A DNA stretch of 64,000 nucleotides from Massilia sp. Root418 (GCF_001425265.1 NZ_LMEC01000026.1:186001-250000); one strand, 5' to 3'; counted from the first letter of the stretch, positions 52,192-60,367 are shown. Notes: a model not told the origin generated them from the sequence alone. Program-made: numbers and translations.

Positions 52192-53424
52192 TTACCAGCT
52201 GCAGGTGCGCAAGCCGGCAAAAATGTCGTCCCTGCCGGGCAGGTGGAAGTTGCGGAAACGGGCCGATCCCAGCCGCGACGGCGTGGCGAAGGATGCCCCG
52301 CGCAGCACCTGGTGGGTGGCGAAATGCGGCGCCGAATATTCGCGCCACGGCCCGGGCTCGAAACCGGGATACGGCTCGAACGGCGTGGCGGTCCATTCCC
52401 ACAGCGGTCCCCAGCGGAACGCCGGGTGCCCGGACAGGGCCGCGTATTCCCACTCTGCCTCGGTGGGCAGGCGCCGTTCGGCCCAGGCGCAGTAGGCCTG
52501 CGCCTCGAACAGGCTGATATGGCGCACCGGTTCCGGCCCGGCCAGCGTGCACAGGTGGCCGAAGCGCATGGTGCGCCAGAAGCCGTTGCCGCTGCCGTCG
52601 CCCGCCTCGCGCTGCCAGTAGCGCGGGGCCGAGCGCTCCTGCCGCATCAGCCAGGCGTTGCCGGCCACGCTCCAGAACTGGCGCCGCTGATAGCCGCCGT
52701 CGGCAACGAAGTCAGCGTACTGCGCGTTGCTGACCAGTGCCGCGTCGATGCGGAACGGCGGCACGTAGCAGGGATGGGACTGGAGCTCGTTGTCGAACAC
52801 GAAGCCGCTTCCTTGAGTACTACTGGCACCGCCCGGGCTGCCCATCTGCAGCGTGCCGCCGGGGAAGCCGATTTCGGACTGCTGCGGCCAGCTAGGCTCG
52901 TCGCGCGCCAGTTCCGGCGGCACCGGCACGCCCAGCGTCTGCAAGGCCGCCAGCATGGCTTCGCCCTGCATGTCCTCGTGGGCCAGCGCCAGCCGGTAGG
53001 GATAGAGTTCGGTGTCGCTGCCGCCGCAGCGCGAAAGCTGGTCCAGTATGCGGTCCAGCACTTCGTGGCAGTAGGTTTTCACGGCGCCGGGGCTGGGCAG
53101 GTCCAGGTTCCAGCGCGCGCCGTGCGGCACGGTGTTGGCGTCGAACCAGTCGTCGCCCTTGCTCAGCAAGGCGTTCGGCTCGGCGTCCGCAGGGTGGCTG
53201 GAGGTGGCCTCGCGCAGGATGAACCACTCGGCGAACCAGGCCGTGCGGCCCAGCTCCCACAGCGGCGGATTGAGGCTGCGCAGCTGCGGCACGCGGATGG
53301 CGGCATCCAGCCCGGCGGCCGCCGCGCAGTCGAACAGCGCCAGCGTGTAAGCCCGGGCATGCTGCAAGGCGTCCGCCAGCTGCTGCGGCCTGGCGTTGCG
53401 GAATGATGCATGAATTGAACTCAT
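52192..53424 (-). CDS. SenA/EgtB-like sulfoxide-synthase family protein with altered metal site
   Basis: A 410-residue protein with an N-terminal DinB-like domain and a C-terminal FGE-sulfatase domain (RRLPTEAEWEYAAL, HQVLRGASFATPSRL). The NPPLWELG opening and the HEDM segment match the SenA (selenoneine synthase) branch better than EgtB, and the gene is divergent from selD, 82 bp apart. The expected iron ligands are changed: WELGR has Arg 60 in place of His, and HEDMQ has His 149 but Gln 153 in place of the second His. The protein may be a diverged or non-iron member. It starts at ATG 53424 with no clear Shine-Dalgarno. Confidence 0.78.
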   Translation of the reverse strand: MSSIHASFRNARPQQLADALQHARAYTLALFDCAAAAGLDAAIRVPQLRSLNPPLWELGRTAWFAEWFILREATSSHPADAEPNALLSKGDDWFDANTVPHGARWNLDLPSPGAVKTYCHEVLDRILDQLSRCGGSDTELYPYRLALAHEDMQGEAMLAALQTLGVPVPPELARDEPSWPQQSEIGFPGGTLQMGSPGGASSTQGSGFVFDNELQSHPCYVPPFRIDAALVSNAQYADFVADGGYQRRQFWSVAGNAWLMRQERSAPRYWQREAGDGSGNGFWRTMRFGHLCTLAGPEPVRHISLFEAQAYCAWAERRLPTEAEWEYAALSGHPAFRWGPLWEWTATPFEPYPGFEPGPWREYSAPHFATHQVLRGASFATPSRLGSARFRNFHLPGRDDIFAGLRTCSW

Positions 53425-53435
53425 GGCTGATTGTA

Positions 53436-53455
53436 ACCGAAGCGTACCGAAGCGC
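53436..53455. repeat. Tandem 10-bp direct repeat between senA-like gene and selD
   Basis: ACCGAAGCGT and ACCGAAGCGC lie in tandem within the 82-bp divergent region. One helical turn apart, they could bind a regulator shared by both genes. A GCCCGC/GCGGGC inverted repeat follows (53461-53484). Confidence 0.45.
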
Positions 53456-53506
53456 AGGCTGCCCGCCTGCAAGGTGCGGCGGGCTTGTGATATCGTGGCG
53501 GGCATT

Positions 53507-54550
53507 ATGCAAACACCTATCAAACTCACCTCCTTTTCCCACGGCGGCGGCTGCGGCTGCAAGATCGCCCCTGGCGTGCTGTCGGAAATCCTGAAAAACA
53601 CCCACGGCTTCCCGGTTCCCAAGGAACTCATGGTGGGCATCGAAACCTCGGACGACGCGGCGGTCTACAAGCTCAATGACGAGCAGGCGCTGATCGCCAC
53701 CACCGACTTCTTCATGCCCATCGTGGACGATCCGTTCGACTTCGGCCGCATCGCCGCCACCAACGCCATCTCGGACGTGTATGCCATGGGCGGCACGCCC
53801 ATCATGGCGCTGGCCCTGGTCGGCATGCCGGTCAACAAGCTGCCGATCGAAACCATCGGCCAGATCATCAAGGGCGGCGAATCGATTTGCGCCGAAGCCG
53901 GCATTCCCATCGCCGGCGGCCACACCATCGACTCGGTGGAGCCGATCTACGGCCTGGTGGTGCTCGGCCTGGTGCATCCGTCCAAGGTCAAGCGCAATTC
54001 GGGCGCGCAGCCGGGCGACGTGCTGGTGCTGGGCAAGCCGCTGGGCGTGGGCGTGCTGTCGGCCGCGCTGAAGAAGGACAAGCTGGACGCGGACGGCTAC
54101 GCCGCCATGATCGCCAACACCACCAAGCTCAATAAGCCCGGCCAGGCGCTGTCCGCCATGCCGGGCGTGCACGCCATGACCGACGTCACCGGCTTCGGCC
54201 TGCTGGGCCACCTGCTGGAACTGGCGCGCGGCGCCGGCCTGGAAGCGCAGCTGGACATGGCCAGCATACCGCTGCTACCCGGCGTGGAGCAGCTGGCCAC
54301 GGACGGCTACTTCACCGGCGCGTCCGGCCGCAACTGGGACGCCTACGGCAAGGACGTGGCCCTGTCGGCCGCCGTCACCCCGGCGCAGCAAGCCTTGCTG
54401 ACCGACCCGCAGACCTCCGGCGGCCTGCTGGTGGCATGCGATCCGGCCAGCGTGGACGAGGTGCTGGCCCTGTTTGCGCGCGAAGGCTTCGAGGGCGCCG
54501 CCGTGGTGGGCCGGACCGCCGCCGGCGCAGCGCGCGTCACGGTGGCCTGA
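53507..54550 (+). CDS. selD: Selenide, water dikinase SelD
   Basis: Makes selenophosphate from selenide and ATP. At 347 residues it equals the Escherichia coli enzyme in length. The catalytic loop has Cys in GGGCGCK (about 17-19, no selenocysteine codon), and the ATP/Mg site reads SDDAAVYKLNDEQA and NAISDVYAMGG. Selenophosphate serves selenocysteine, selenouridine or selenosugar synthesis. No selA, selB or mnmH gene is in the window, but a SenA-like gene is divergent beside it, pointing to selenoneine-type use (in that pathway the SelD is called SenC). The start at 53507 gives the family N-terminus. Confidence 0.95.
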   Translation: MQTPIKLTSFSHGGGCGCKIAPGVLSEILKNTHGFPVPKELMVGIETSDDAAVYKLNDEQALIATTDFFMPIVDDPFDFGRIAATNAISDVYAMGGTPIMALALVGMPVNKLPIETIGQIIKGGESICAEAGIPIAGGHTIDSVEPIYGLVVLGLVHPSKVKRNSGAQPGDVLVLGKPLGVGVLSAALKKDKLDADGYAAMIANTTKLNKPGQALSAMPGVHAMTDVTGFGLLGHLLELARGAGLEAQLDMASIPLLPGVEQLATDGYFTGASGRNWDAYGKDVALSAAVTPAQQALLTDPQTSGGLLVACDPASVDEVLALFAREGFEGAAVVGRTAAGAARVTVA

Positions 54551-54575
54551 CCCGCCGCTGCCGCGCCGCCTCGCG

Positions 54576-56159
54576 CTATCGCGGCAGCACGAAAGGCACG
54601 GGGATTCTGGCCAGGCTGGTACGCGTGGTCAGGCCTTTGCCGCTTAAGGTCACCATCTGGCTTCCCGGCGTTGTGCCGCGCGTGATGCCAAAGCGCACCG
54701 CAACCTCGTGGAAATCGTAACTGCGGCCTGCGGAGGGGATATCCGCGCCGCAGGTGGCGTTTTCATACAGCGCAGCCAGCGGCTTCAGGTCTGTGCGGAA
54801 CCGGTAGCCGCTCAGCGGCGCGAGGCTGTGCGCGGCCTCGGCACCGAAATGGCACTCGTAGTCCATGCGCCCGCGCCATTCCGCCCTGCCGGCACGCGCC
54901 CTGCAGGCGATCAGCAGGTGCATCAGGAAACGGTTCAGCAGATAGGTTTTGCCGAAATGGCTTTCCCGCACAAACTGCGATACCACGCCGGATCCCTTCC
55001 GCAAACAGGCCAGCAGCGCGCGCCGCATCGCCGGTTTCCTGCACAGCGATACCGCCAAAGCGCGGCAGGCACGATCCAGTCCGGCGTAGGCGCCCTGTCC
55101 CGCTGTCCAGGTGGCGATCAAGCGGCTCTGCTGCTCCATCGCAAGCAGCCGCTCCCTGGCCTTCAGCAGCAAACGCGATACTTCGGCATCCTTTTCCATT
55201 TTCCAGATCATTTCCAGCGGATGCCCCAATCCGGTCAGCGCGCGCAGCGCGTCCTGCAGGGCGCCGTCGCCGCCGCCGAAAATGCCGATGTTACGATCCG
55301 GCGTGCCGGCGTCCAGCAAATTGTCGGCGCCCCAGAAACGCGGGCCTTCCACCGGCTTCGATCCGGGTGCGGCAATCAGGAGTTGGGGCAGCGCCACATT
55401 CTCCTCCCCCAGTCCAGCGCCAAGCAGAATATAGTCCGGCATGAAGTGCCGCGTGTCGATACTGCCTGCCCGCCGCAGATGGATCTCGCAGGGCTCGACG
55501 TGGCCGCCGCCAACGCCGTCGATCCGCCTTTGCGTCGCGGCGCCGGTCTGCGCGGCGAAGCGCTTGACGGCGGCGGCCACACTGGCGGCGGTCGCTTCCA
55601 TCCACCACTGCGGCGCCTTCCAGAGAGGATAGAGCGCGGACACCAACGCGGGGTTTCCCTTGACGCCATCCAGCCAGCTGACCAGCTGGGCGGCCAACGC
55701 CGTGCCCGAGAGCGGCTTCTTGCTGGACCACGCGGGCGTAATTGGCGATGCCGGCCCCCAGTCGCTGCTATTCCTGGGCGGGTAGCTCTGGTCGTCGAAA
55801 AACGAAGAAGGCCACTCATACATGAATGGGCCGACAAAGCGCTGCGGCGCGCCGCGCTGAAGCGAAAACGCCTCCTTCTCCGTGTCTGCCACCACCACGG
55901 TTTGGCCCTGGGCGGAAGCTTCCAGCGCCGCCGTCACGCCGGCTATGCCGGCGCCCACCACGAGGATCTGCAGATGGCGCGGATCGGCTTCGCACAAGTC
56001 GCGCACCAGCATCTGCGCGCGGATAATCTGGTCGCGGATACTGACATGCTGCTGGCCGCTGGACAAATCGAACACATTGGGGGCGACTTTCAGGGCCAGC
56101 AGGGACAGCGTGTCTTTCTCCGGCATGATGCCGGCCGCCGCCGACGGGGAATAGCTCAT
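54576..56159 (-). CDS. FAD/NAD(P)-binding protein of unknown function
   Basis: A 527-residue protein with a Rossmann dinucleotide motif (ILVVGAGIAGVTAALEAS, about 66-83, followed by VVVADTE). A second dinucleotide-like loop is IGIFGGGDGALQDALRAL (about 293-310). The rest (WPSSFFDDQSYPPRN, FWGADNLL) is not recognised. It is probably a cytoplasmic flavin-dependent oxidase or a sensor. ATG 56159 has GGAGGA upstream and shares one base with the preceding stop (TGATG), so it is coupled to the small gene before it. No known pathway genes adjoin. Function not assigned. Confidence 0.7.
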   Translation of the reverse strand: MSYSPSAAAGIMPEKDTLSLLALKVAPNVFDLSSGQQHVSIRDQIIRAQMLVRDLCEADPRHLQILVVGAGIAGVTAALEASAQGQTVVVADTEKEAFSLQRGAPQRFVGPFMYEWPSSFFDDQSYPPRNSSDWGPASPITPAWSSKKPLSGTALAAQLVSWLDGVKGNPALVSALYPLWKAPQWWMEATAASVAAAVKRFAAQTGAATQRRIDGVGGGHVEPCEIHLRRAGSIDTRHFMPDYILLGAGLGEENVALPQLLIAAPGSKPVEGPRFWGADNLLDAGTPDRNIGIFGGGDGALQDALRALTGLGHPLEMIWKMEKDAEVSRLLLKARERLLAMEQQSRLIATWTAGQGAYAGLDRACRALAVSLCRKPAMRRALLACLRKGSGVVSQFVRESHFGKTYLLNRFLMHLLIACRARAGRAEWRGRMDYECHFGAEAAHSLAPLSGYRFRTDLKPLAALYENATCGADIPSAGRSYDFHEVAVRFGITRGTTPGSQMVTLSGKGLTTRTSLARIPVPFVLPR

Positions 56160-56584
56160 CACATTCCTCCCAGCGAGCGTGCAATGGCCGCGTCGAATTC
56201 ATCGGCAGGCAGCGAAAACAACAGGCTGTGGCCGAGCACTTCCCGCAAGCCGCCACCTTCGCCGTCATTGTCGTTGCGATTGGCACCAGGCAAATCCGGC
56301 GGCGGCGGCGGGTCAACTCTCCCCGGACCACGCCAAAACCAGTCCGCATCCAGCGCCCAGCGCCTGTCGTGCGGAAGATCGGCGCCGCCAACAATCCGCG
56401 CCATGCCGGCCTCCCGCATCTCCTGCAACAGCGAGCCCAGATAATTGAGCGCCTTCTCTTCCCCACCGAACCAGGCGGTGCGGTCGGGGGAAGTCATCAA
56501 CAGCGCATACAACTCGCCGAACGACACGCCGTCCGTGCCGGCCTGCCGCAATTTTTCCATCAGACCGACAGCAATTTTGGACAT
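56159..56584 (-). CDS. Small protein of unknown function coupled to the FAD-protein gene
   Basis: A 141-residue cytoplasmic protein, not recognised. The first 65 residues (VGLMEKLRQAGTDGVSFGELYALLM to YLGSLLQEMREAGMARIV) have a helix-turn-helix/winged-helix look. A Pro/Asp-rich linker and a C-terminal helix (DEFDAAIARSLGGM) follow. GGGGAA precedes ATG 56584. It is the first gene of a two-gene operon whose promoter overlaps a perfect palindrome. It could be an adaptor or the regulator of its own operon; neither is shown. Confidence 0.65.
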   Translation of the reverse strand: MSKIAVGLMEKLRQAGTDGVSFGELYALLMTSPDRTAWFGGEEKALNYLGSLLQEMREAGMARIVGGADLPHDRRWALDADWFWRGPGRVDPPPPPDLPGANRNDNDGEGGGLREVLGHSLLFSLPADEFDAAIARSLGGM

Positions 56585-56602
56585 GCGAGCTTCCCCAAAA
56601 GA

Positions 56603-56622
56603 AATATTATCAAGATAATATT
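56603..56622. promoter_or_regulatory. Perfect 20-bp A/T palindrome, operator candidate
   Basis: AATATTATC-AA-GATAATATT is an exact inverted repeat with 9-bp arms, striking in this GC-rich sequence. It covers the -10 box of the minus-strand promoter and lies 18 bp before the small gene's ATG. A repressor bound here would block transcription. The regulator is unknown. Confidence 0.75.
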
Positions 56623-56643
56623 CAAAGCCCGCCAGGCAGTCAA
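56615..56643 (-). promoter_or_regulatory. Sigma-70 promoter of the small-protein/FAD-protein operon
   Basis: On the minus strand TTGACT (56638-56643) and TATTAT (56615-56620) are separated by exactly 17 bp. The -10 is inside the palindromic operator. The leader would be about 25 nt. Confidence 0.8.
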
Positions 56644-56667
56644 ACTGGCGCGCTCCGCAACATTTCC

Positions 56668-56697
56668 TTGACAGCTCTGCTGCCGATCTCGTACATT
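56668..56697 (+). promoter_or_regulatory. Sigma-70 promoter of the leuA leader
   Basis: TTGACA (56668-56673) and TACATT (56692-56697) with an 18-bp spacer. The start point would fall near 56704, almost at the ATG of the first leader frame. It stands back to back with the divergent promoter of the small-protein operon. Confidence 0.75.
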
Positions 56698-56704
56698 AAA
56701 GCCC

Positions 56705-56791
56705 ATGTTCCCGCATCCGCACCTATCCGCTTTCCTGCTGCCGGCTCCTAGCGCCCTATCGCTAGCGCCGCGCCTACTAGCACGCGCTTAA
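56705..56791 (+). CDS. Candidate leucine leader peptide, 28 residues
   Basis: An ATG frame of 28 codons ending in TAA with seven leucine codons, five of them the rare CTA (codons 7, 18, 20, 24, 25) and two CTG (11, 12). CTA is almost unused in neighbouring genes, where CTG dominates. The pattern fits a ribosome-stalling leader peptide for attenuation of leuA. The predicted transcription start is at or next to the ATG, so the frame would be translated leaderless. Function is inferred; the frame and codons are seen. Confidence 0.6.
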   Translation: MFPHPHLSAFLLPAPSALSLAPRLLARA

Positions 56792-56868
56792 AAAACCGCG
56801 TCTCAGTTGTACCCCTGCGCCGGCCACAAGCTGCGCAAGTCTCCCCAAAACCAGGAAAGTTTGCACCG

Positions 56869-56967
56869 ATGTCCACCACGGCTATCTACACGCACCGTAG
56901 CACCGCACGCACCTTCAAAGGTTTCGCGCTGCTACCGCTATCGCTACCGATCGGTTGCCTGGCCTAG
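56869..56967 (+). CDS. Second candidate leader peptide before leuA, 32 residues
   Basis: An ATG frame of 32 codons, preceded by AGGAAAG, ending GFALLPLSLPIGCLA-stop. It has CTG and three CTA leucine codons close together near its end (codons 21, 22, 24, 26) and one CTG (31). After it, GGTTGCCTGG can pair imperfectly with CCCGGCAGCC (56990s), without a T-run. It may be the true regulatory leader instead of, or with, the upstream frame. Confidence 0.5.
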   Translation: MSTTAIYTHRSTARTFKGFALLPLSLPIGCLA

Positions 56968-57054
56968 CGTCTTCGTGGCCCGCCCGGCAGCCAACGCCAC
57001 ATCGCATGCGCCTTCACAGGCTTTCCAAAATTCAGAAGACTCAGGAGTACCACC

Positions 57055-58761
57055 ATGATGTTGCAGAACCCAGCAGCGAAATACCGCGCCTTCCCGGCTG
57101 TCCAGTTGAACGACCGCACCTGGCCCAACGCCGTGATCAGCAAACCGCCCATCTGGATGAGCACCGATCTGCGCGACGGCAACCAGGCGCTGATCGAGCC
57201 CATGAGCCCCGAGAAGAAACTGCGCTTCTTTGAAATGCTGATCAAGATCGGCATCAAGGAAATCGAAGTGGGCTTCCCTTCCGCCTCGCAGACCGACTTC
57301 GACTTTGTGCGCAAGCTGATCGACGAAGACCGCATCCCGGACGACGTCACCATCATCGTGCTGACCCAGTCGCGCGAAGAACTGATCCGCCGCACCGTGG
57401 AAGCGGCTGCCGGCGCCAAGCGCGCCATCGTCCACCTGTACAACTCTGTAGCCCCGGTGTTCCGCAAAGTGGTGTTCGGCATGTCGCGCGAAGAGATCAC
57501 CAACATCGCCACCACCGGCACCAAGCTGGTGAAGGAACTGATCGCCCAGCATCCGCAGACCGACTGGGGCTTTGAATACACGCCTGAATCGTTCTCCACC
57601 ACCGAACTGGATTTCTCCAAGCATATCTGCGACGCCGTCAGCGCCATCTGGAAGCCGACCCCGAACAAGAAGATGATCATCAATATGCCCTCGACCGTGG
57701 AGTGCAGCACGCCCAACGTGTATGCCGACCAGATCGAATGGATGTCGCGCAAGCTGGAGCGCCGCGATTCGCTGATCCTGTCGGTGCACCCGCACAATGA
57801 CCGCGGCACCGCCATCGCCGCCGCCGAACTGGCCGTGATGGCCGGCGCGGACCGCGTGGAAGGCTGCCTGTTCGGCAACGGCGAGCGCACCGGCAACGTG
57901 GACCTGGTGACCCTGGCGCTGAACCTCTACACCCAGGGCGTGCATCCGGGCCTGGACTTCTCCGACATCGACAGCGTGCGCAAGCTGGTGGAAGAATGCA
58001 ACCAGCTGCCGGTACACCCGCGCCACCCTTACGTGGGCGACCTGGTGTTTACCGCCTTCTCCGGTTCGCACCAGGACGCGATCAAGAAGGGCTTCGCCAA
58101 GCAGCAGCCGGACGCCCCTTGGGAAATCCCTTACCTGCCGATCGACCCGCAAGACCTGGGCCGCAGCTACGACGCGGTGATCCGCGTGAACAGCCAGTCC
58201 GGCAAGGGCGGCATGGCCTACCTGCTCGAACAGGACTTCGGCCTGGTGCTGCCGCGCCGCCTGCAGATCGAATTCAGCCGCGCGGTACAGGCCGTGGCCG
58301 ACCAGACCGGCCTGGAGATCACCTCGGAAGGCATCCACGAGATCTTCAGCCGCGAATACCTTGAACAGACCGCGCCTTACGCCTACAGCTCGCACAAGAT
58401 GCAGGAAGACACCACCAGCGACGAGCCGGTGCAGATCGACATCGCCCTCAGCCACCGCGGCGCCGGCATGGCCCTGCAAGGCGGCGGCAACGGGCCGATC
58501 GACGCCTTCGTCGATGCGCTCGGCCTGGACATCAAGCTGATGGACTACCACGAGCACTCGATCGGCTCCGGCGCCAACGCCAAGGCGGCCTGCTACGTCG
58601 AACTGCGCCTGGAGAACGGTCCGACCCTGTTCGGCGCCGGCATCGACAGCAACATCGTCACCGCCTCCTTCAAGGCCGTGCTGAGCGCCGTCAACCGCCA
58701 GATCAAGCAGAAAGAAGGCGCTGCGGCGCCTGCCGCCGCCGGCGCGGACGCCACGGCCTGA
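57055..58761 (+). CDS. leuA: 2-isopropylmalate synthase (LeuA type 2)
   Basis: First committed step of leucine synthesis: acetyl-CoA plus 2-oxoisovalerate. The 568-residue length and sequence (MSTDLRDGNQALIEPM, FEYTPESFSTTEL, HPHNDRGTAIAAAEL, GNGERTGNVDL) fit the LeuA2 (yeast-like) class. The metal site is DLRDGNQ and HPHND. The C-terminal regulatory domain (SIGSGANAKAACYVELRLENG) senses leucine. CAGGAG precedes ATG 57055, which is followed by another ATG. The upstream 350 bp hold leucine-rich leader frames. Its stop overlaps the next ATG (TGATG). Confidence 0.97.
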   Translation: MMLQNPAAKYRAFPAVQLNDRTWPNAVISKPPIWMSTDLRDGNQALIEPMSPEKKLRFFEMLIKIGIKEIEVGFPSASQTDFDFVRKLIDEDRIPDDVTIIVLTQSREELIRRTVEAAAGAKRAIVHLYNSVAPVFRKVVFGMSREEITNIATTGTKLVKELIAQHPQTDWGFEYTPESFSTTELDFSKHICDAVSAIWKPTPNKKMIINMPSTVECSTPNVYADQIEWMSRKLERRDSLILSVHPHNDRGTAIAAAELAVMAGADRVEGCLFGNGERTGNVDLVTLALNLYTQGVHPGLDFSDIDSVRKLVEECNQLPVHPRHPYVGDLVFTAFSGSHQDAIKKGFAKQQPDAPWEIPYLPIDPQDLGRSYDAVIRVNSQSGKGGMAYLLEQDFGLVLPRRLQIEFSRAVQAVADQTGLEITSEGIHEIFSREYLEQTAPYAYSSHKMQEDTTSDEPVQIDIALSHRGAGMALQGGGNGPIDAFVDALGLDIKLMDYHEHSIGSGANAKAACYVELRLENGPTLFGAGIDSNIVTASFKAVLSAVNRQIKQKEGAAAPAAAGADATA

Positions 58762-59774
58762 TGCGCCGGCCCGCGGTCCACAAGGCGGCTGCCGCCGCCC
58801 TGCTGCTAGCCGCCGCCGGCAGCAGCGCCGCCCCGCCAGCGGGGCAGGACGCCTACGCCAGCGGCCAGGTGAAAGTGGACGTGGGCGACCGCAAGCTGAA
58901 TATGTACTGCATGGGCAAGGGTTCGCCCACCGTGCTGTTCGAGGCGGACGGCGGCCGCGCGGGCTGGGACTGGTCCGCCGTGCAGCCGGAGGTGGCCAGG
59001 CGCACCCGCGCCTGCGTCTACGACCGCGCCGGCATGGGGTTCAGCGACCCGGCCACGCGCGCAGCCACCGTCGCCAACGCCACCAAGGACCTCCACTTCA
59101 TGCTGAAGAATGCGCGCATGGACGGGCCTTACGTGCTGGTGGGCGCCGGCTTCGGCGCCATGATCGCGCAGCAGTTCGCCGCGCGCGGACGCGGCAACGT
59201 TGCCGCCCTGGTGCTGGTGGAGCCGCCGGCGGACGAGGAACTGGCCGCGGCGGCAGGCGCCAGTGCCGGCGCCGCTGGCTCTGCCGGCACTGCCGCCAAT
59301 GCCAATACCGGCGGGGTTCCGCAGCCGCAGGCATCGGCCGCTGCGCTGGCGGCAGCCCTCGACGTCGCCCTCGCCTGCCTGGATGCCGCGAGCAGCGGCA
59401 ACATAGCCGCCGCCCCGGCGTGCGCCTATGCCCCCGGCGGCGAAACCGGCCCCAGGCTGGCCGCCGCACAGGCCGCGCAGGTGGGCAGGCCCGCCTACTG
59501 GCGCTCGCGCGCCTCGGAAATCGACAACCTGGCCGCCGGTGCCAGCCAGCTGCGCGCCGCGCGCAAAACCTTTGGCGACACGCCGCTGGTGGTGCTCACA
59601 CGCGAACAGTCCGCCCAAGTGGCGGCAGCGCAGCAGCTGGCCGCCCTGTCCACGCGCGGCAGCACGGTTGCGGTGCCGGTTGCTGTGCCGGACCCCCGCC
59701 AGTCCATCCTGTCCACCCGCCCGGAAGCCGTCGTCGGCGCCGTCATGGGCGTCCTGGACAGACAACCGCCTTGA
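58761..59774 (+). CDS. Exported alpha/beta-hydrolase-fold protein lacking the nucleophile
   Basis: A 337-residue protein with a signal peptide (AAAAALLLAAAGSSAAPP). It has the fold's GGRAGWDWSAVQPEVARRTRACVYDRAGMGFSD. At the nucleophile elbow, normally G-x-S-x-G, the sequence is VGAGFGA: Gly 130 replaces Ser. The C-terminal segment where His is expected (usually GH before PEAV) reads DPRQSILSTRPEAVV, also without His. It therefore looks like a pseudoenzyme. A long Ala/Gly-rich insert lies at about 150-190. It is coupled to leuA by TGATG overlap. Confidence 0.8.
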   Translation: MRRPAVHKAAAAALLLAAAGSSAAPPAGQDAYASGQVKVDVGDRKLNMYCMGKGSPTVLFEADGGRAGWDWSAVQPEVARRTRACVYDRAGMGFSDPATRAATVANATKDLHFMLKNARMDGPYVLVGAGFGAMIAQQFAARGRGNVAALVLVEPPADEELAAAAGASAGAAGSAGTAANANTGGVPQPQASAAALAAALDVALACLDAASSGNIAAAPACAYAPGGETGPRLAAAQAAQVGRPAYWRSRASEIDNLAAGASQLRAARKTFGDTPLVVLTREQSAQVAAAQQLAALSTRGSTVAVPVAVPDPRQSILSTRPEAVVGAVMGVLDRQPP

Positions 59775-59872
59775 GCCCGGCGGCGTCATTCATCTGAATG
59801 ATGCGCCCGCGTCCCCGCAAGCATAGACTGCCTGAACCAACCAGGCTGTCATTGCGAAGGATGGACCAGATC

Positions 59873-60301
59873 ATGAAAACACTTATCGTGGCGGGCTTGC
59901 TCGCCTGTGCCTCGCCGCTGGCCGCCGCCCAGGCCGCCGACACCGTGACCATACCCGCGCCCGGGCGCGGCATCGAAGCGCCCGGCCCCGGGCAGATCAT
60001 TCCCATGCAGCGCGACGAATTCCAGCAGTTCGCCGGCGCCTACAATCTGGCCAACGGCCAGACGCTCTACCTGCGGCGCGTGGACAAGCGCTATTTCGCC
60101 AGGGTGGACGACTGGACCGAACACCAGATCGTGGCCGTCGGCGCAAACGAATTCGTGGCGCTGGACCGGCAGCTCAGCATGCGCATCGTGCTCCAGCCCT
60201 ACGGTCTGGTGGACGGCGAACTGCACGTCGCCGTGCCTGCTGGCCGCACTGCACAATCGCCCACCGCGCAGCCGGAATTGATGCATATTGCCTTCCGCTG
60301 A
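59873..60301 (+). CDS. Small exported protein of unknown function
   Basis: A 142-residue protein with a clear signal peptide (KTLIVAGLLACASPLAAAQAAD). The mature part (DEFQQFAGAYNLANGQTLYLRRVDKRYFARVDD) resembles the small lipocalin-like YNL-NG-L repeats seen in periplasmic proteins of Burkholderiales, but no family is certain. The start at 59873 gives the signal sequence; AAGGAT lies about ten bases upstream. It follows the pseudo-hydrolase by about 100 bp. Confidence 0.7.
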   Translation: MKTLIVAGLLACASPLAAAQAADTVTIPAPGRGIEAPGPGQIIPMQRDEFQQFAGAYNLANGQTLYLRRVDKRYFARVDDWTEHQIVAVGANEFVALDRQLSMRIVLQPYGLVDGELHVAVPAGRTAQSPTAQPELMHIAFR

Positions 60302-60367
60302 GGCATTCCATGACGCACTGCCGCATTGTTGCTATACTTTTATCGTATTGCAACAAGCGGAGGCGGC

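Noticed and set aside
56807..57058. 83-codon plus-strand frame before leuA
   Set aside because: Arg/Pro/Ser-rich without Shine-Dalgarno; overlaps the leucine-rich leader frame and runs into the leuA start.
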